NCBI GenBank assembly: GCA_017999985.1
Contig: JAGNKU010000021.1
Coordinates: forward strand, 1 to 53,890
Source: Phycisphaerae bacterium
Lineage (GTDB): Bacteria > Planctomycetota > Phycisphaerae > UBA1845 > Fen-1342
Direction of reading: 5' to 3'
Length of the DNA: 53,890 nt
The translations under genes were made by a program, and so were the position numbers. Shown one piece after another: positions 1 to 9,089 of the stretch. Below the pieces are notes generated by a model. It had not been told where the DNA came from and searched no databases. It saw nothing but the letters and a program-made list of their open reading frames with translations. Each line of letters opens with the position of its first letter. The stretch's first letter is position 1.

Positions 1-84
1 ATCATGAACGGCGACATCAACGGCGACGGGTCGGTCGGCTTCGGCGACATCAACCCGTTCGTGAACCTGCTGACAGCACCGTAG
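1..84 (+). CDS. C-terminal end of a secreted dockerin-like protein (5' end outside window)
   Basis: The first 27 codons run in frame to a TAG at 82-84. They encode two overlapping calcium-loop-like motifs, GDINGDG followed by GFGDINPFVNLL. The tail of the C25 protease gene that follows ends in almost the same way (GFEDINLFVNMLTTP), so the two proteins probably share one C-terminal module. Such tails are common at the end of secreted planctomycete proteins and resemble half of a type I dockerin. What the body of the protein does cannot be told from this fragment. Confidence 0.75.
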   Translation: MMNGDINGDGSVGFGDINPFVNLLTAP

Positions 85-108
85 GCGGAGTGCTGACCTG
101 AAATGCAC

Positions 109-143
109 CGAGGCACGGGCAGGCAACACTTGTCCGTGCCTCG
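109..143 (+). terminator. Hairpin after the partial dockerin-like gene
   Basis: A perfect 10-bp stem (109-118 with 134-143) and a 15-nt loop lie 25 bases after the stop codon. No T-run follows, so this may be a terminator of the T-poor kind or only a 3'-end stabilising hairpin. Confidence 0.5.
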
Positions 144-426
144 TGTGGTCCGACGGGACCGTTATCGGACGGGATGGGCTGGCGGCGAAAAAACTGCCTA
201 GGAATGGCGGCAGGGCCGTGGTACGATCTGAATAACAATGCAGAGCCGCTTGCCCCGGGCCGTGGGGTGCCGGGCGGCGTGGACTATGTGCTGACGCCGC
301 CCTTCATGACCTAAGCGGCGGCGTTGGACACCAACAGTGGATGGAGCGCAGCGAGCCACGACTGGCCGGCCGGCGCGGGACATTCCTCATGTGCGCCGAC
401 GGGCCCAATTCACGCAAGGAGAGACT
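144..426. other. Intergenic stretch upstream of the C25 protease
   Basis: No convincing gene is seen here. The only useful signals are a possible -10 (TACGAT, 222-227) without a good -35, and the ribosome binding site AAGGAG at 417-422, directly before the protease start at 427. Confidence 0.4.
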
Positions 427-3222
427 ATGTTCAGCCGTTGTGTCGCACTCGTGCTCGGTGTCGGCCGGCGCCCGTTGGCGGCGGTCGTGGTGTCGGCCGT
501 GTTCGTGGCCGTGGCACTGGCCGGGAGCCAGGGCGCCAGGACCGCAGTGGAAGCGACGTCCGGCGCCGCCGGTGAGATTGTGCTCCAGTACCGGCTGCCG
601 GACCTGGTGCACACGACGGTCGATGTGAACGGGCGGCCGTATGCGCTCGTGGAACTGGCGGGCGAGCCGCGCCTGCTGGACGCCGGCGCGCCGGACCTGC
701 CGCACGTGACGCGCAGCGTGATCATCCCGGACGACGGGGTGATGGACGTGCGCGTGGTTGACTTCACGTACGAGGACCTGCCGGACGTCGACGTTGTGCC
801 GTCGAAGGGCAACCTCGCGCGTACGGTGGATCCGGACACCGTGCCGTACGAGTTCGGGGCGGCGTATGGCACCGACGCGTTCTATCCCGGAACGCTGGCG
901 GAAGTGCGCGAGCCCTACATTCTGCGCGATCATCGCGGGGCGGTCGTGGACGTGTATCCGGTGCAGTACAATCCCGTAACGCGCACGCTGCGCCTGTACA
1001 CGACGCTGACGGTCGAGGTGGTGCGCGTGGCCGATGGCGGGGCCAACGTGCTGCGGCGCGACACGAGTCGCCCAAGCAAGGTCTTCGACGAGCTCTACGC
1101 CACGCACTTCGTCAACAGCGGCCCGACGTTGCGCTACAACCCGCTGGACGAGATTGGCGACATGCTGATCATCTGCCACGACGCGTGGCTGCCGAACATC
1201 CAGCCACTGGTCAACCACAAGAACTCAATCGGCATCCCCACGACGGCCGTCGGCGTGGCGACGATCGGCAACAACGCCACGGCGATCAAGAGCTACATCC
1301 AGAGCGTTTACAACCAGGGCAACCTCGCGTTCGTGCTGCTCGTCGGTGACGCGGCGCAGGTGGCGACCCCCACGGCCTCGGGCGGCTCTGCCGACCCGAC
1401 CTATTCCAAGCTGGCCGGCAGCGACAACTACCCCGACATCCTCGTGGGCCGCTTCTCGGCCGAAACCGCCGCCCAGGTGGACACGCAGGTCCAGCGCACG
1501 ATCACGTACGAGACGCTGCCCGCCACGCAGCAGGCCTGGTTCAAGAAGGGCACCGGCATCGCGTCGTCCCAGGGCGCGGGGATCGGCGACGAGGGCCAGG
1601 CCGACTACGTGCACATGGGGCAGATCCGCACGTGGCTGCTGAACTACGGCTACACGCAGGTCGATGAGATTTACGACACGAACGGCGGCACCGCCGCGAT
1701 GGTGACGACCGCGCTCAACAACGGCCGCGGCGTCGTCAACTACTGTGGGCACGGCAGCACGACATCGTGGAGCACGACCGGGTTCTCGAACTCCAACGTG
1801 GCCGCTCTGCAGAACGACAACGTGCTGCCGTTCATCATCAGCGTGGCCTGCGTCAACGGGCAGTTCGACGGCTACACGTGCTTTGCCGAGGCGTGGTTGC
1901 GCTCCACGCACAACGGCCAGCCGATCGGCGCGATCGGGGCGTACATGTCTTCGATCAACCAGTCGTGGGCGCCGCCCATGGAGGCCCAGGACGAATTCAA
2001 CATGCTCCTGACCCAGGTCGAGGCCAACAGCTACTTCTCCTACGGCGGGCTGTGCTTCGCCGGTTCATGCTCGATGATCGATGCGTATGGCAGCGGCGGC
2101 GCCGACATGTTCAACACGTGGCACATCTTTGGCGACCCCTCGCTGCGGATCGTCGGCGTGCCGACTCCGCCGCACGGAATCGCCGTCACGCCGGACACGG
2201 GCCTGGCGGCCGAGGGCCCGGCGGGCGGGCCGTTCGCGCCGGACAGCGCGAGCTACATGCTCGCGAACCTGGGCGACACGGCGCTGACCTACGAGGTCAG
2301 CGCTTCCGAGAGCTGGATCACGATCGCAAACGGCAGTGGCACCTTGCCGCCCGGCGGCGCGGTGACCGTGACGATCAGCCTCAACGAAGGGGCTAACCTG
2401 CTGAGCGTCGGGCTCTACGCCGCGACGATCGACTTCGTGAACACGACCGATCACGACGGCGACACGTCGCGGAGCGTCACGCTCAAGGTCGGCGTGCCGA
2501 CGGTGCAATATGCCTGGAATCTTGACAGCAGCCCGGGCTGGAGTGTGCAGGGGCAGTGGCAGTTCGGCACGCCGCTGGGCCAGGGTGGCGTGCAGCACCC
2601 GTACCCCGATCCCACCGCTGGCGCGACCGGCACGAATGTGTACGGCGTGAATCTCGCCGGCGACTACGCCACGACCGCGGGCGGGCCGTACTACCTGACG
2701 CTCGGTCCGGTTGACCTGACGGGCGGCAGCGAGGTCAGCCTGCGGTTCCAGCGCTGGCTGAACAGCGACTATCAGCCGTACGTGTACGCGACGATCGAAG
2801 TCTCCAGCGACGGGGCAAACTGGACGCAGGTCTGGACGAACGGCACGACGGAAACCAAGCAGAGCACCTGGGCGGCGAAGCAGTATGACATCTCGGCCGT
2901 GGCGACTAATCAGCCGAGCGTCTGGATTCGCTGGGGCTACAAGGTTGGCAATGGCGCCTACGCCTACTCTGGCTGGAACATCGACGATGTCGAGATCTGG
3001 GCGCTGAAGGCCAGCGCGCCGGAGCCGCGTCCGGGTGATCTCAACTGCGACGGTATCGTGACCTTCACCGACATCAACCCGTTCGTGCTGGCGCTGACCG
3101 ATGCGGCCGGCTACGCGGCTCAGTTCCCGGGTTGTGACCGGCTCAACGCGGACATCAGCGGCAACGGCACCGTGGGCTTCGAGGACATCAACCTGTTCGT
3201 GAACATGCTGACCACCCCGTAA
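427..3222 (+). CDS. Secreted gingipain-type (C25 family) cysteine protease with dockerin-like tail
   Basis: A 931-residue exported peptidase. The frame is open further upstream, but ATG 427 is chosen because AAGGAG lies just before it and a hydrophobic signal segment (residues about 18-37) follows. Residues about 50-240 resemble the gingipain propeptide/N-terminal region. The catalytic domain covers about 240-590, with the family's His in NYCGHGSTTSW (H442) and Cys in ISVACVNGQF (C475). An Ig-like C-terminal region of the C25 type follows, then a beta-sandwich of about 150 residues that may bind carbohydrate or protein. The last 60 residues carry two DxNxDG/DIN motifs (GDLNCDGIVTF, ADISGNGTVGF) like the gene upstream. 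Family knowledge makes it an extracellular or cell-surface protease; the substrate is unknown. It is probably transcribed alone, as hairpins lie on both sides. Confidence 0.88.
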   Translation: MFSRCVALVLGVGRRPLAAVVVSAVFVAVALAGSQGARTAVEATSGAAGEIVLQYRLPDLVHTTVDVNGRPYALVELAGEPRLLDAGAPDLPHVTRSVIIPDDGVMDVRVVDFTYEDLPDVDVVPSKGNLARTVDPDTVPYEFGAAYGTDAFYPGTLAEVREPYILRDHRGAVVDVYPVQYNPVTRTLRLYTTLTVEVVRVADGGANVLRRDTSRPSKVFDELYATHFVNSGPTLRYNPLDEIGDMLIICHDAWLPNIQPLVNHKNSIGIPTTAVGVATIGNNATAIKSYIQSVYNQGNLAFVLLVGDAAQVATPTASGGSADPTYSKLAGSDNYPDILVGRFSAETAAQVDTQVQRTITYETLPATQQAWFKKGTGIASSQGAGIGDEGQADYVHMGQIRTWLLNYGYTQVDEIYDTNGGTAAMVTTALNNGRGVVNYCGHGSTTSWSTTGFSNSNVAALQNDNVLPFIISVACVNGQFDGYTCFAEAWLRSTHNGQPIGAIGAYMSSINQSWAPPMEAQDEFNMLLTQVEANSYFSYGGLCFAGSCSMIDAYGSGGADMFNTWHIFGDPSLRIVGVPTPPHGIAVTPDTGLAAEGPAGGPFAPDSASYMLANLGDTALTYEVSASESWITIANGSGTLPPGGAVTVTISLNEGANLLSVGLYAATIDFVNTTDHDGDTSRSVTLKVGVPTVQYAWNLDSSPGWSVQGQWQFGTPLGQGGVQHPYPDPTAGATGTNVYGVNLAGDYATTAGGPYYLTLGPVDLTGGSEVSLRFQRWLNSDYQPYVYATIEVSSDGANWTQVWTNGTTETKQSTWAAKQYDISAVATNQPSVWIRWGYKVGNGAYAYSGWNIDDVEIWALKASAPEPRPGDLNCDGIVTFTDINPFVLALTDAAGYAAQFPGCDRLNADISGNGTVGFEDINLFVNMLTTP

Positions 3223-3242
3223 GTCGCAGCGCCGCGAAAACG

Positions 3243-3280
3243 CGCAGCCCCGCCGGCGATCACCCGACCACCGGCGGGGC
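3243..3280. terminator. Bidirectional terminator between convergent genes
   Basis: A perfect 12-bp G+C-rich stem (3243-3254 with 3269-3280) encloses a 14-nt loop and is followed by TTT on the plus strand. It sits 20 bp after the protease stop and faces the convergent aminotransferase, so it could serve both. Confidence 0.8.
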
Positions 3281-3354
3281 TGTTTCGTGCGCGGGGCACC
3301 GGCTCGCGTGCGCGGCCCAGTGCCCGGGCGATTTTCGGAAACTTGTTCTGGTGG

Positions 3355-4497
3355 CTACAGGCGTTCGGCGATGACCTTCTGCGCCGCCGTCACGCCCGCG
3401 CCGAGCTGGAACTTGTGCCCCATCTTTAGCAGGCACTGCTCGAGCGCCGCGATGGCAAGCACGGTGTCCAGCTCGTCGACGTAGCCCATGTGGCCGAGAC
3501 GGAAAATCTTGCCCTTGAGCTGATCCTGGCCACCGGCGGATTCGATCCCGTAGCGCTTCTCGAGTTCGTTGCGCAGGTCCTTCACCGTGATGCCGGCCGG
3601 CGGGCACAGCGCGGTGACGGAGTCCGACGGCGACTTCGAGAAGACCTTCAGGCCGATCGCCTCACCCGCGGAGCGCGTCGCGGCAGCCATCGCCGCCACG
3701 CGCCGCCAGACGGTCTCCATCCCATCTTCGAGGAGTATCGACAGCGCCTTGACCAGGCCGCGCACGAGCAGGTGCGCCGGCGTAAAGGGCGTGTCGTTTT
3801 CCTTTGCCATCTTGCGGGCCTTGTTCAGGTTCAGGTAGTACGCCGGCTGGCGCTGGTTGCCCTCGATCACCTTCCACGCCTTCTCACTGATCGCCAGGAA
3901 GCCCAGGCCGGGCGGCAGCATCAGGGCCTTCTGGGCACCGGTGATGACCACGTCCACGTGCCAGGCGTCCGGCTTCAGCGGCAAAGCGCCGGCGGACGTG
4001 ATGCAGTCAGCCAGCAGCAGCTTGCCCGCCGCATGCGTCACCGTGCCGATGCCCTCCAGGTTGCACGCGGTCGCCGTCGAGGTCTCGCTGTGCACGACCA
4101 TGACGCCCGTGATGGCGGGGTCTTTCCTGAGCAGGTCGGAGACGAGCTCGGGCGTGGCGGCGGTGCCCCATTCGACCGGGTGGCGGACGACGTTCAGACC
4201 GAACTGCTCCGCGATTTCGCCCCAGCGCTGGCCGAACTTGCCGCCTTCGATCGTGAGCAGTTTCGACCCGGTTGGGTTGCAACCGATAATGGCGGCCTCG
4301 GCGGCGGCGGTGCCGGAGCCGGTGATGATGAGCACGTCGTTCCTGGTCTGGAGGACCTCCTGGAGCTTCGCGGTGGCCTCCTTCATGAAGCCCTTGAACC
4401 AGTCGGTGCGATGATGGTGGAAGGGCCTTGCCATCTCGACCAGGACTTCCTCGGGGACCGCACAGGGGCCGGGCGTGAACAGGCGAAACTTTTTCAT
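3355..4497 (-). CDS. Class V PLP-dependent aminotransferase (serine-pyruvate / alanine-glyoxylate type)
   Basis: A 380-residue protein of normal length for the family. It opens with the signature FTPGPCAVPEEVL, has the phosphate-binding GSGTAAAEAAI near residues 60-70, the aspartate loop LLADCITSAGALPL (about 161-174) and the PLP lysine in TGAQKALMLPPG (K190). Family members move an amino group between serine or alanine and glyoxylate or pyruvate, and in several bacteria take part in serine synthesis or photorespiration-like glyoxylate use; substrate choice cannot be read from sequence. GAGGT lies upstream of ATG 4497. It is transcribed away from the ptsN-like gene, with a gap of 184 bp, and converges on the C25 protease. 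Confidence 0.9.
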   Translation of the reverse strand: MKKFRLFTPGPCAVPEEVLVEMARPFHHHRTDWFKGFMKEATAKLQEVLQTRNDVLIITGSGTAAAEAAIIGCNPTGSKLLTIEGGKFGQRWGEIAEQFGLNVVRHPVEWGTAATPELVSDLLRKDPAITGVMVVHSETSTATACNLEGIGTVTHAAGKLLLADCITSAGALPLKPDAWHVDVVITGAQKALMLPPGLGFLAISEKAWKVIEGNQRQPAYYLNLNKARKMAKENDTPFTPAHLLVRGLVKALSILLEDGMETVWRRVAAMAAATRSAGEAIGLKVFSKSPSDSVTALCPPAGITVKDLRNELEKRYGIESAGGQDQLKGKIFRLGHMGYVDELDTVLAIAALEQCLLKMGHKFQLGAGVTAAQKVIAERL

Positions 4498-4639
4498 GGG
4501 GTTGAACCTCGCGTATTAGGACTCCGCTGCCGGTGCGTCGCGCCACCGAAGCCGTTATGGTACCATGTGCCCCCCGGCACCGCGAGGGGCGCCCCGGTGG
4601 CCCCCCGCCGCCGGGGTGGCAGATGCGGCGCCAGCTGGA

Positions 4640-4645
4640 TATACT
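4640..4645 (+). promoter_or_regulatory. Candidate -10 element for the ptsN-like gene
   Basis: TATACT lies 37 bp before ATG 4682. A GTGGCA that shares four of six bases with the -35 consensus lies 18 bp upstream (4616-4621). The same TATACT hexamer stands before rlmN in this window. Confidence 0.45.
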
Positions 4646-4681
4646 GCGCGTTTTGCGAGTTTTGCTGCCAGGACAGGACCT

Positions 4682-5158
4682 ATGGAACTCAGCCGCATCC
4701 TGACGCCCGAACGCATCCGCGTACCGCTTGAGCCGGCGGACAAGATCGGCGTCATCACTCAACTCGTCGACGTGCTGGCCGCCACGGGCGGCCTGGTGAA
4801 CCGGGACGCGGCCCTCGACGCGGTCCTGAAACGCGAGGCCGAACGCACAACCGGGATCGGCTACGGCCTCGCCATTCCGCACGGCAAGAGCGACGGCTGT
4901 GATCGGCTGGTCATGGCGGCCGGAAAACCCGCCGCGCCGGTCGATTTCCAGAGCCTGGACGGGCGTCCCGTGACGTTCGTGGTGCTGCTGATCAGCCCGC
5001 CCGACCAGACCGGCCCGCACATCCAGGCTCTGGCCAAGATCAGCCGCCTGATGAACATCGAGGACTTCCGCAACGCCGTCGACCAGGCCATGTCCGCGCG
5101 GGACCTGCACCAGGCCATCGCGGCGTGTGAGTCGACCGAGCTTTCCGGGAAGGCCTAG
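4682..5158 (+). CDS. PTS EIIA-type protein of the fructose/nitrogen (PtsN) family
   Basis: A 158-residue cytoplasmic protein that fills one EIIA(Fru/Ntr) domain. The phosphorylated histidine is H67 in GYGLAIPHGKS, followed by the conserved VDFQSLDGRPVTFVVLLISP segment and the C-terminal HIQALAKISRLM. The frame is open 39 codons further up, but ATG 4682 begins exactly where family similarity begins. No EIIB or EIIC gene is nearby, so a regulatory (PtsN-like) role is more likely than sugar uptake; that is inference. The SpoIIE phosphatase gene follows 198 bp downstream. Confidence 0.88.
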   Translation: MELSRILTPERIRVPLEPADKIGVITQLVDVLAATGGLVNRDAALDAVLKREAERTTGIGYGLAIPHGKSDGCDRLVMAAGKPAAPVDFQSLDGRPVTFVVLLISPPDQTGPHIQALAKISRLMNIEDFRNAVDQAMSARDLHQAIAACESTELSGKA

Positions 5159-5356
5159 GCGGCGGGCCACGCCGGGGGATTGGATCCGACAGGTTGGTCG
5201 GGAGCGGCGTGCCGTTGCCGACCGCGCACAATCTGCCGCTCGCCGTCACTTTCTCCGCGCCGCCTTGGCGGACAAGTCGCGCCGGCCAAACGTCCGATCC
5301 TATAGACGGTGGTTTCCGCTACCGGTCGGTGCTGCCCGCGCCGTGATGGACGCACG

Positions 5357-6733
5357 ATGGCCCAGCCGCACATCCAGGTCATTCTCGCTGCCGACTCCGT
5401 GCCGGAAAGCCTGCGCGCCGCCCTGCAGCGCACCAGCGCGACGACCAGCTTCTGGGCCCTGTCGGAGGCTCTCCGCGGCGATCCGACCTTGATGGCCGAC
5501 GCGGTGGTGATCGTGCTACCGCAGGACGCGACGGCGCTGGCTGGCCCGTTGCGGGTGCTGCTCGACCGCCTGGCCGAGCGGCCGCGCGCCACGCTCCTGC
5601 TCACACCCAGCAACCCCGCGCTGCCTCCGCTCGATCATCCGCCCACCCTGCCGGTCACGTTCGGCAGCGGGCTGGATGAGCACGACCTGACGGCGCGCCT
5701 CACCACGATGCTCGCCATGCGCAACTCACTGGATTCGCTGCACCGGGGGTTACTGGCGAACCGGCGCAGCGGTGAGAGCGTCGCGCTGCGCTACATGAGC
5801 CAGCTCCGCCTGGCCAGCCAGGTGCAACGCGAGTTCCTGCCCGAGACGCTTCCACGCTTCGGCCCGCTGTCGTTCGACGTTGTCTTCCGGCCGGTCGATT
5901 ACGTCTCCGGCGACATCTACGACGTGCGCCGGCTGGATGAGAACCATGTCGGCATCGCGCTGGCTGACGCCAGCGGCCACGGCATTCCCGCCGCGTTGCT
6001 CACGGTGTACATCAAGCGCGCGCTGCGCGGCAAGGAGGTGGACAACGGCTCGTACCGCCTCCTGGCACCCGACGAGGTACTGTCCGCGCTGAATGAGGAC
6101 ATCCTCGAAGCCGGTCTCAGCGAGTGCCCGTTCGTCGCTGCCATCTATGCGGTGCTGAATATCCGCACGCTCGAAATGGCCCTCGCCCGCGGCGGCGCGC
6201 CGTACCCGCTGTATCGCACAGCGGACGGGGCGGTGCACCTGATCGAATCCCCGGGCGGCGTCGTGGGCGTGCTCCCGCATGCCCGCTTCGAAGTGCGCAC
6301 CGTGCAACTGCAGCCGGGCGAGTGCGTGCTGTTCTGCACGGATGGCCTGGAGCGCGTCGTCGCGCCCCAGCACACCGTCCGTAACGTGCCCGCAGGGCTG
6401 CAGCGTGCCGCCGACCAGATGGCCGCCAGCCGGTCACTCGCGGCCGACGCGGACGGTGCGGATGGCGGCGGCGTCGCGCTTGCCACGTTGGCCGAACCGG
6501 ACGTGGGCACGCCGACCGACGAAGCGGCCGCCGCCCGGCACACATTGACACGCGCGGCGGACACGCCGTGCGAGCGCAACCTGGTGCTGGACTCGCCCTG
6601 GTGCGACGTGCTCCGCGACCAGGGTCCTTCCGCGGCGCTCGAACAGGTCGCGGGCCGCCAGCGTGCCTTACGCCGCATGGGTTATCCGCTCGACGATCTG
6701 ACCGTGCTCGCCATCCGCGTGGATGCCGACTAG
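5357..6733 (+). CDS. SpoIIE/RsbU-type PP2C serine phosphatase
   Basis: A 458-residue soluble protein. Residues 1-125 look like a degenerate receiver-like fold without the usual Asp/Lys set. A helical linker (about 125-165) leads into the PP2C domain with LRLASQVQREFLPE and metal-binding Asp residues in SGDIYD (D186), ADASGHG (D204) and FCTDGLE (D329). Between D329 and the final DDLTVLAIRVD strand there is an insert of roughly 90 residues rich in Ala and Asp. Relatives dephosphorylate anti-anti-sigma factors in partner-switching pathways; no STAS or anti-sigma gene is visible here, so the target is unknown. ATG 5357 is preferred over the upstream in-frame ATG at 5309 because the first 16 residues look unlike coding sequence. 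Confidence 0.85.
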   Translation: MAQPHIQVILAADSVPESLRAALQRTSATTSFWALSEALRGDPTLMADAVVIVLPQDATALAGPLRVLLDRLAERPRATLLLTPSNPALPPLDHPPTLPVTFGSGLDEHDLTARLTTMLAMRNSLDSLHRGLLANRRSGESVALRYMSQLRLASQVQREFLPETLPRFGPLSFDVVFRPVDYVSGDIYDVRRLDENHVGIALADASGHGIPAALLTVYIKRALRGKEVDNGSYRLLAPDEVLSALNEDILEAGLSECPFVAAIYAVLNIRTLEMALARGGAPYPLYRTADGAVHLIESPGGVVGVLPHARFEVRTVQLQPGECVLFCTDGLERVVAPQHTVRNVPAGLQRAADQMAASRSLAADADGADGGGVALATLAEPDVGTPTDEAAAARHTLTRAADTPCERNLVLDSPWCDVLRDQGPSAALEQVAGRQRALRRMGYPLDDLTVLAIRVDAD

Positions 6734-6865
6734 CAACCCGCTCCTCCGCTGCAATCCGCTGCACGGCAGCCGGACTCCGCGTCGCGTCCGCTGCCTGTGA
6801 CGCACCCTACGGTCGCCAGCCGGCGGAGTTGCCAAGCCCGCGCCGGGCGCGATACCCTGCCGCGG

Positions 6866-8395
6866 ATGTGCACCCGCGTCTGCTTCGCATTGTGCTTGAT
6901 CGCCGTCTGTCGCGCGCCGGCGCTGGCCGCTGATCCGCCGGCCGGACCGCGCGAACCGCTCGACCTCGTCCCCGCCGACAGCATGCTCTGCTGGGCCGGG
7001 CGACCGCTGCCCGACCTGGCACCAGCGACCGATCAGCCCTCCACCCTCCAGACGATACTCGAAGTCGGCGCGCGGATCGCTGGCGGCACGATCGACAGCG
7101 GCACGCAGCTTGGCGCGCGCGCGGCCGAGATGTTCGGCCAGCTTGTCCGCTACCCGCACGCGCTGGTGCTGATCGATGCCAGCGCCAAGCCGACCGTCAC
7201 CGACCCCGAGGCCCGCCGCGTCGACCGCCTCCGTTTCGCCGCCATCGTCCAGTGCGGCGAGCAGGTCGAGCCGTTTCTCCGCATCATCCAGAAGGCCGTA
7301 AACGAACAGACGAACAGCGGCGCCGCGACGCTGACGAATCGCCGCGCCGGGCGCTGGACGTACCAGGAACTGAGCGACCAGCGCCTGCCCGACTGGGCCG
7401 TCATCGCCTGGGGGCGGCTCGGCGACTACTTCGTACTGACGGTCGGCCCCGGCGTCTGGCCGAAGATCGCGGCGGTCGTGATGAAGGACGAACCCGCGCT
7501 GAGCCAGGATACGTGGTACGCCGTGTCGCGCGCGCCGCGCCGCCGGACCGCGCTGATCGAGGTGTTCGTCGCCGGCAAGGTGATTCTCCAGCGGCTGGAC
7601 CCGCTCATCGCGGGCCGCGCCGGCGATTTCTTCCGCGCGTGGGACGCGGGTGATCTGGAGCAGGCCCACTGGGCCGTGGGTTTCGGCGGCTCCGCGCTGT
7701 ACTGCGTGGCGCATTTTCGGCGGGGCGCGGAGACCGTGCGGCGGGTGTACGCCGACGCCGACAACCGCGATCCGCGCCTGCTCGAGGCGATCCCGGCGGA
7801 CGCGCGTTACGCGATCTTCGATGTGCCGATGGGGCGCTTCCTGCCGCGGTTCTTCGGCGGGCTCCTGTCGTTCCAGGGGCCGAAGGCCCGCGCGAACATC
7901 GAGCGCCTGTGGGCCGAGGGGCAGGCCCGGCATGGGCTCGACGTTGAGCGGGACCTGCTTGCGCATCTGGGCGACCGGGTCGTGCTCCACAATGATCCCC
8001 CGCATCCGCTGCGCCTGCCGCTGGCTCTGACCACGCTGATCGAGATCCGCGACGAGCCCGCGACCGTATCCCGGACGATCGAGGCGATCTGCGGCGCCTG
8101 GCGCGACGCCTTGGGCGAGGTTGCGGCCCGCGGCGGCGCGCCGCCACCCTTCACGCTCCATCGCGACTACGACGACATCTGGTACCTGCGCCTGAGCCTC
8201 GCCGGCCCCGACTGGCTCGGGCTTGCTGGCCCGGCCTGGATTGTCACGGACCGTTTCATAATCCTCAGTTGGTCCCCGACGGCCCTGCGAGACTATCTGG
8301 AGCGCGTGCCGGCGGAGGTGAAGGGGCGGAGTGCAGCGGCGCGCGTTCGGCCCACGTCGCAGGCGGTGAGCACGACGCGTGAAGCGGGCCTGTAG
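6866..8395 (+). CDS. Secreted protein of unknown function
   Basis: A 509-residue protein with a clear signal peptide (CFALCLIAVCRAPALA, cleavage likely before ADPPAG). ATG 6866 was chosen over an upstream in-frame GTG because the signal peptide starts there. The mature part begins with EPLDLVPADSMLCWAG and is a mixed alpha/beta chain without catalytic motifs that I recognise. It has no transmembrane segment after the signal. Related secreted proteins of this style occur in planctomycetes, but I cannot assign a family or job. A 132-bp gap separates it from the SpoIIE gene, and about 300 bp without genes follow. Confidence 0.7.
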   Translation: MCTRVCFALCLIAVCRAPALAADPPAGPREPLDLVPADSMLCWAGRPLPDLAPATDQPSTLQTILEVGARIAGGTIDSGTQLGARAAEMFGQLVRYPHALVLIDASAKPTVTDPEARRVDRLRFAAIVQCGEQVEPFLRIIQKAVNEQTNSGAATLTNRRAGRWTYQELSDQRLPDWAVIAWGRLGDYFVLTVGPGVWPKIAAVVMKDEPALSQDTWYAVSRAPRRRTALIEVFVAGKVILQRLDPLIAGRAGDFFRAWDAGDLEQAHWAVGFGGSALYCVAHFRRGAETVRRVYADADNRDPRLLEAIPADARYAIFDVPMGRFLPRFFGGLLSFQGPKARANIERLWAEGQARHGLDVERDLLAHLGDRVVLHNDPPHPLRLPLALTTLIEIRDEPATVSRTIEAICGAWRDALGEVAARGGAPPPFTLHRDYDDIWYLRLSLAGPDWLGLAGPAWIVTDRFIILSWSPTALRDYLERVPAEVKGRSAAARVRPTSQAVSTTREAGL

Positions 8396-8568
8396 CGTAA
8401 TTTGTTTAAACACAGGATGTTGTAGCCATTCTATTCCGCCGGGAATCGAATTCCGTGCGCGCACGGACCCGCTCGCGAGCGTGTTGCACTGACCTTTGGT
8501 GGGGTAACGCCTGGGGCGCGCGGACCGGCGCAGGCCGGCAAGAATCGCGGGCTGATAGTGCGCCAGCT

Positions 8569-8597
8569 TTGACAGGCACACGACTTACGACGATAAT
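8569..8597 (+). promoter_or_regulatory. Near-consensus sigma-70 promoter of the cold-shock gene
   Basis: TTGACA (8569-8574), a 17-bp spacer and GATAAT (8592-8597) match 11 of 12 consensus bases. Transcription would start near 8604, leaving an untranslated leader of about 97 nt before ATG 8701, as is typical for csp mRNAs. The rest of the gap (8396-8568) holds no gene; it contains short palindromes such as GTTTAAAC. Confidence 0.82.
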
Positions 8598-8700
8598 GCG
8601 GAATGGCGTGCCGCAGGGAAGGTTGCCGCATCTGTAGCCACGTCGAAGCAGCGTTTGTTTCGAGCGGATCCAATCCTGGGCGATGCAGAAGGTATGACTC

Positions 8701-8904
8701 ATGGCTGCCGGGACGGTCAAATGGTTCAATGACACCAAGGGATTCGGGTTCATCCGCTCAGACGATGGTCAGGATGTGTTCGTACACCACACCGAAATCA
8801 ACGCGGAAGGACACCGCACGTTGCGCGAGGGCGAGCGCGTGGAGTTCGAGGTGGCCCAGGGACCCAAGGGTCCGAAGGCCGTCAATGTGAAGTCCGCGGA
8901 CTAG
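8701..8904 (+). CDS. Cold-shock domain protein (CspA family)
   Basis: A 67-residue single cold-shock domain, the usual length. It has [15 protein letters not shown] with the RNP1 motif KGFGFI, and the RNP2 motif DVFVHH. Family members bind single-stranded RNA or DNA and melt mRNA structure. AGAAGG at 8688-8693 precedes ATG 8701 with a 7-base spacing. Another ATG at 8694 is out of frame and gives no such domain. The strong promoter and the long leader upstream suggest high or temperature-dependent expression. Confidence 0.96.
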   Translation: MAAGTVKWFNDTKGFGFIRSDDGQDVFVHHTEINAEGHRTLREGERVEFEVAQGPKGPKAVNVKSAD

Positions 8905-8932
8905 CGCGCCGCGCTGAGCCCACAGACCAAAC

Positions 8933-8965
8933 GCGGGGCATCGTTCACGCCGGACGATGCCCCGC
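8933..8965 (+). terminator. Terminator hairpin after the cold-shock gene
   Basis: A perfect 12-bp stem (8933-8944 with 8954-8965) with a 9-nt loop lies 28 bp after the stop. The trailing sequence TGCTTTG is only weakly T-rich. Confidence 0.75.
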
Positions 8966-9089
8966 TGCTTTGCGCCGCCGCCGCGCGTGGCGGCTTGCGG
9001 GATTTGCGTCGGCCCGGTTTCCGCGTACGCTTCCACCAGGCCTGCGGTGGCGCGGGCCGGCCGACCTGTGAATCTGCGGGAGTCTCACG

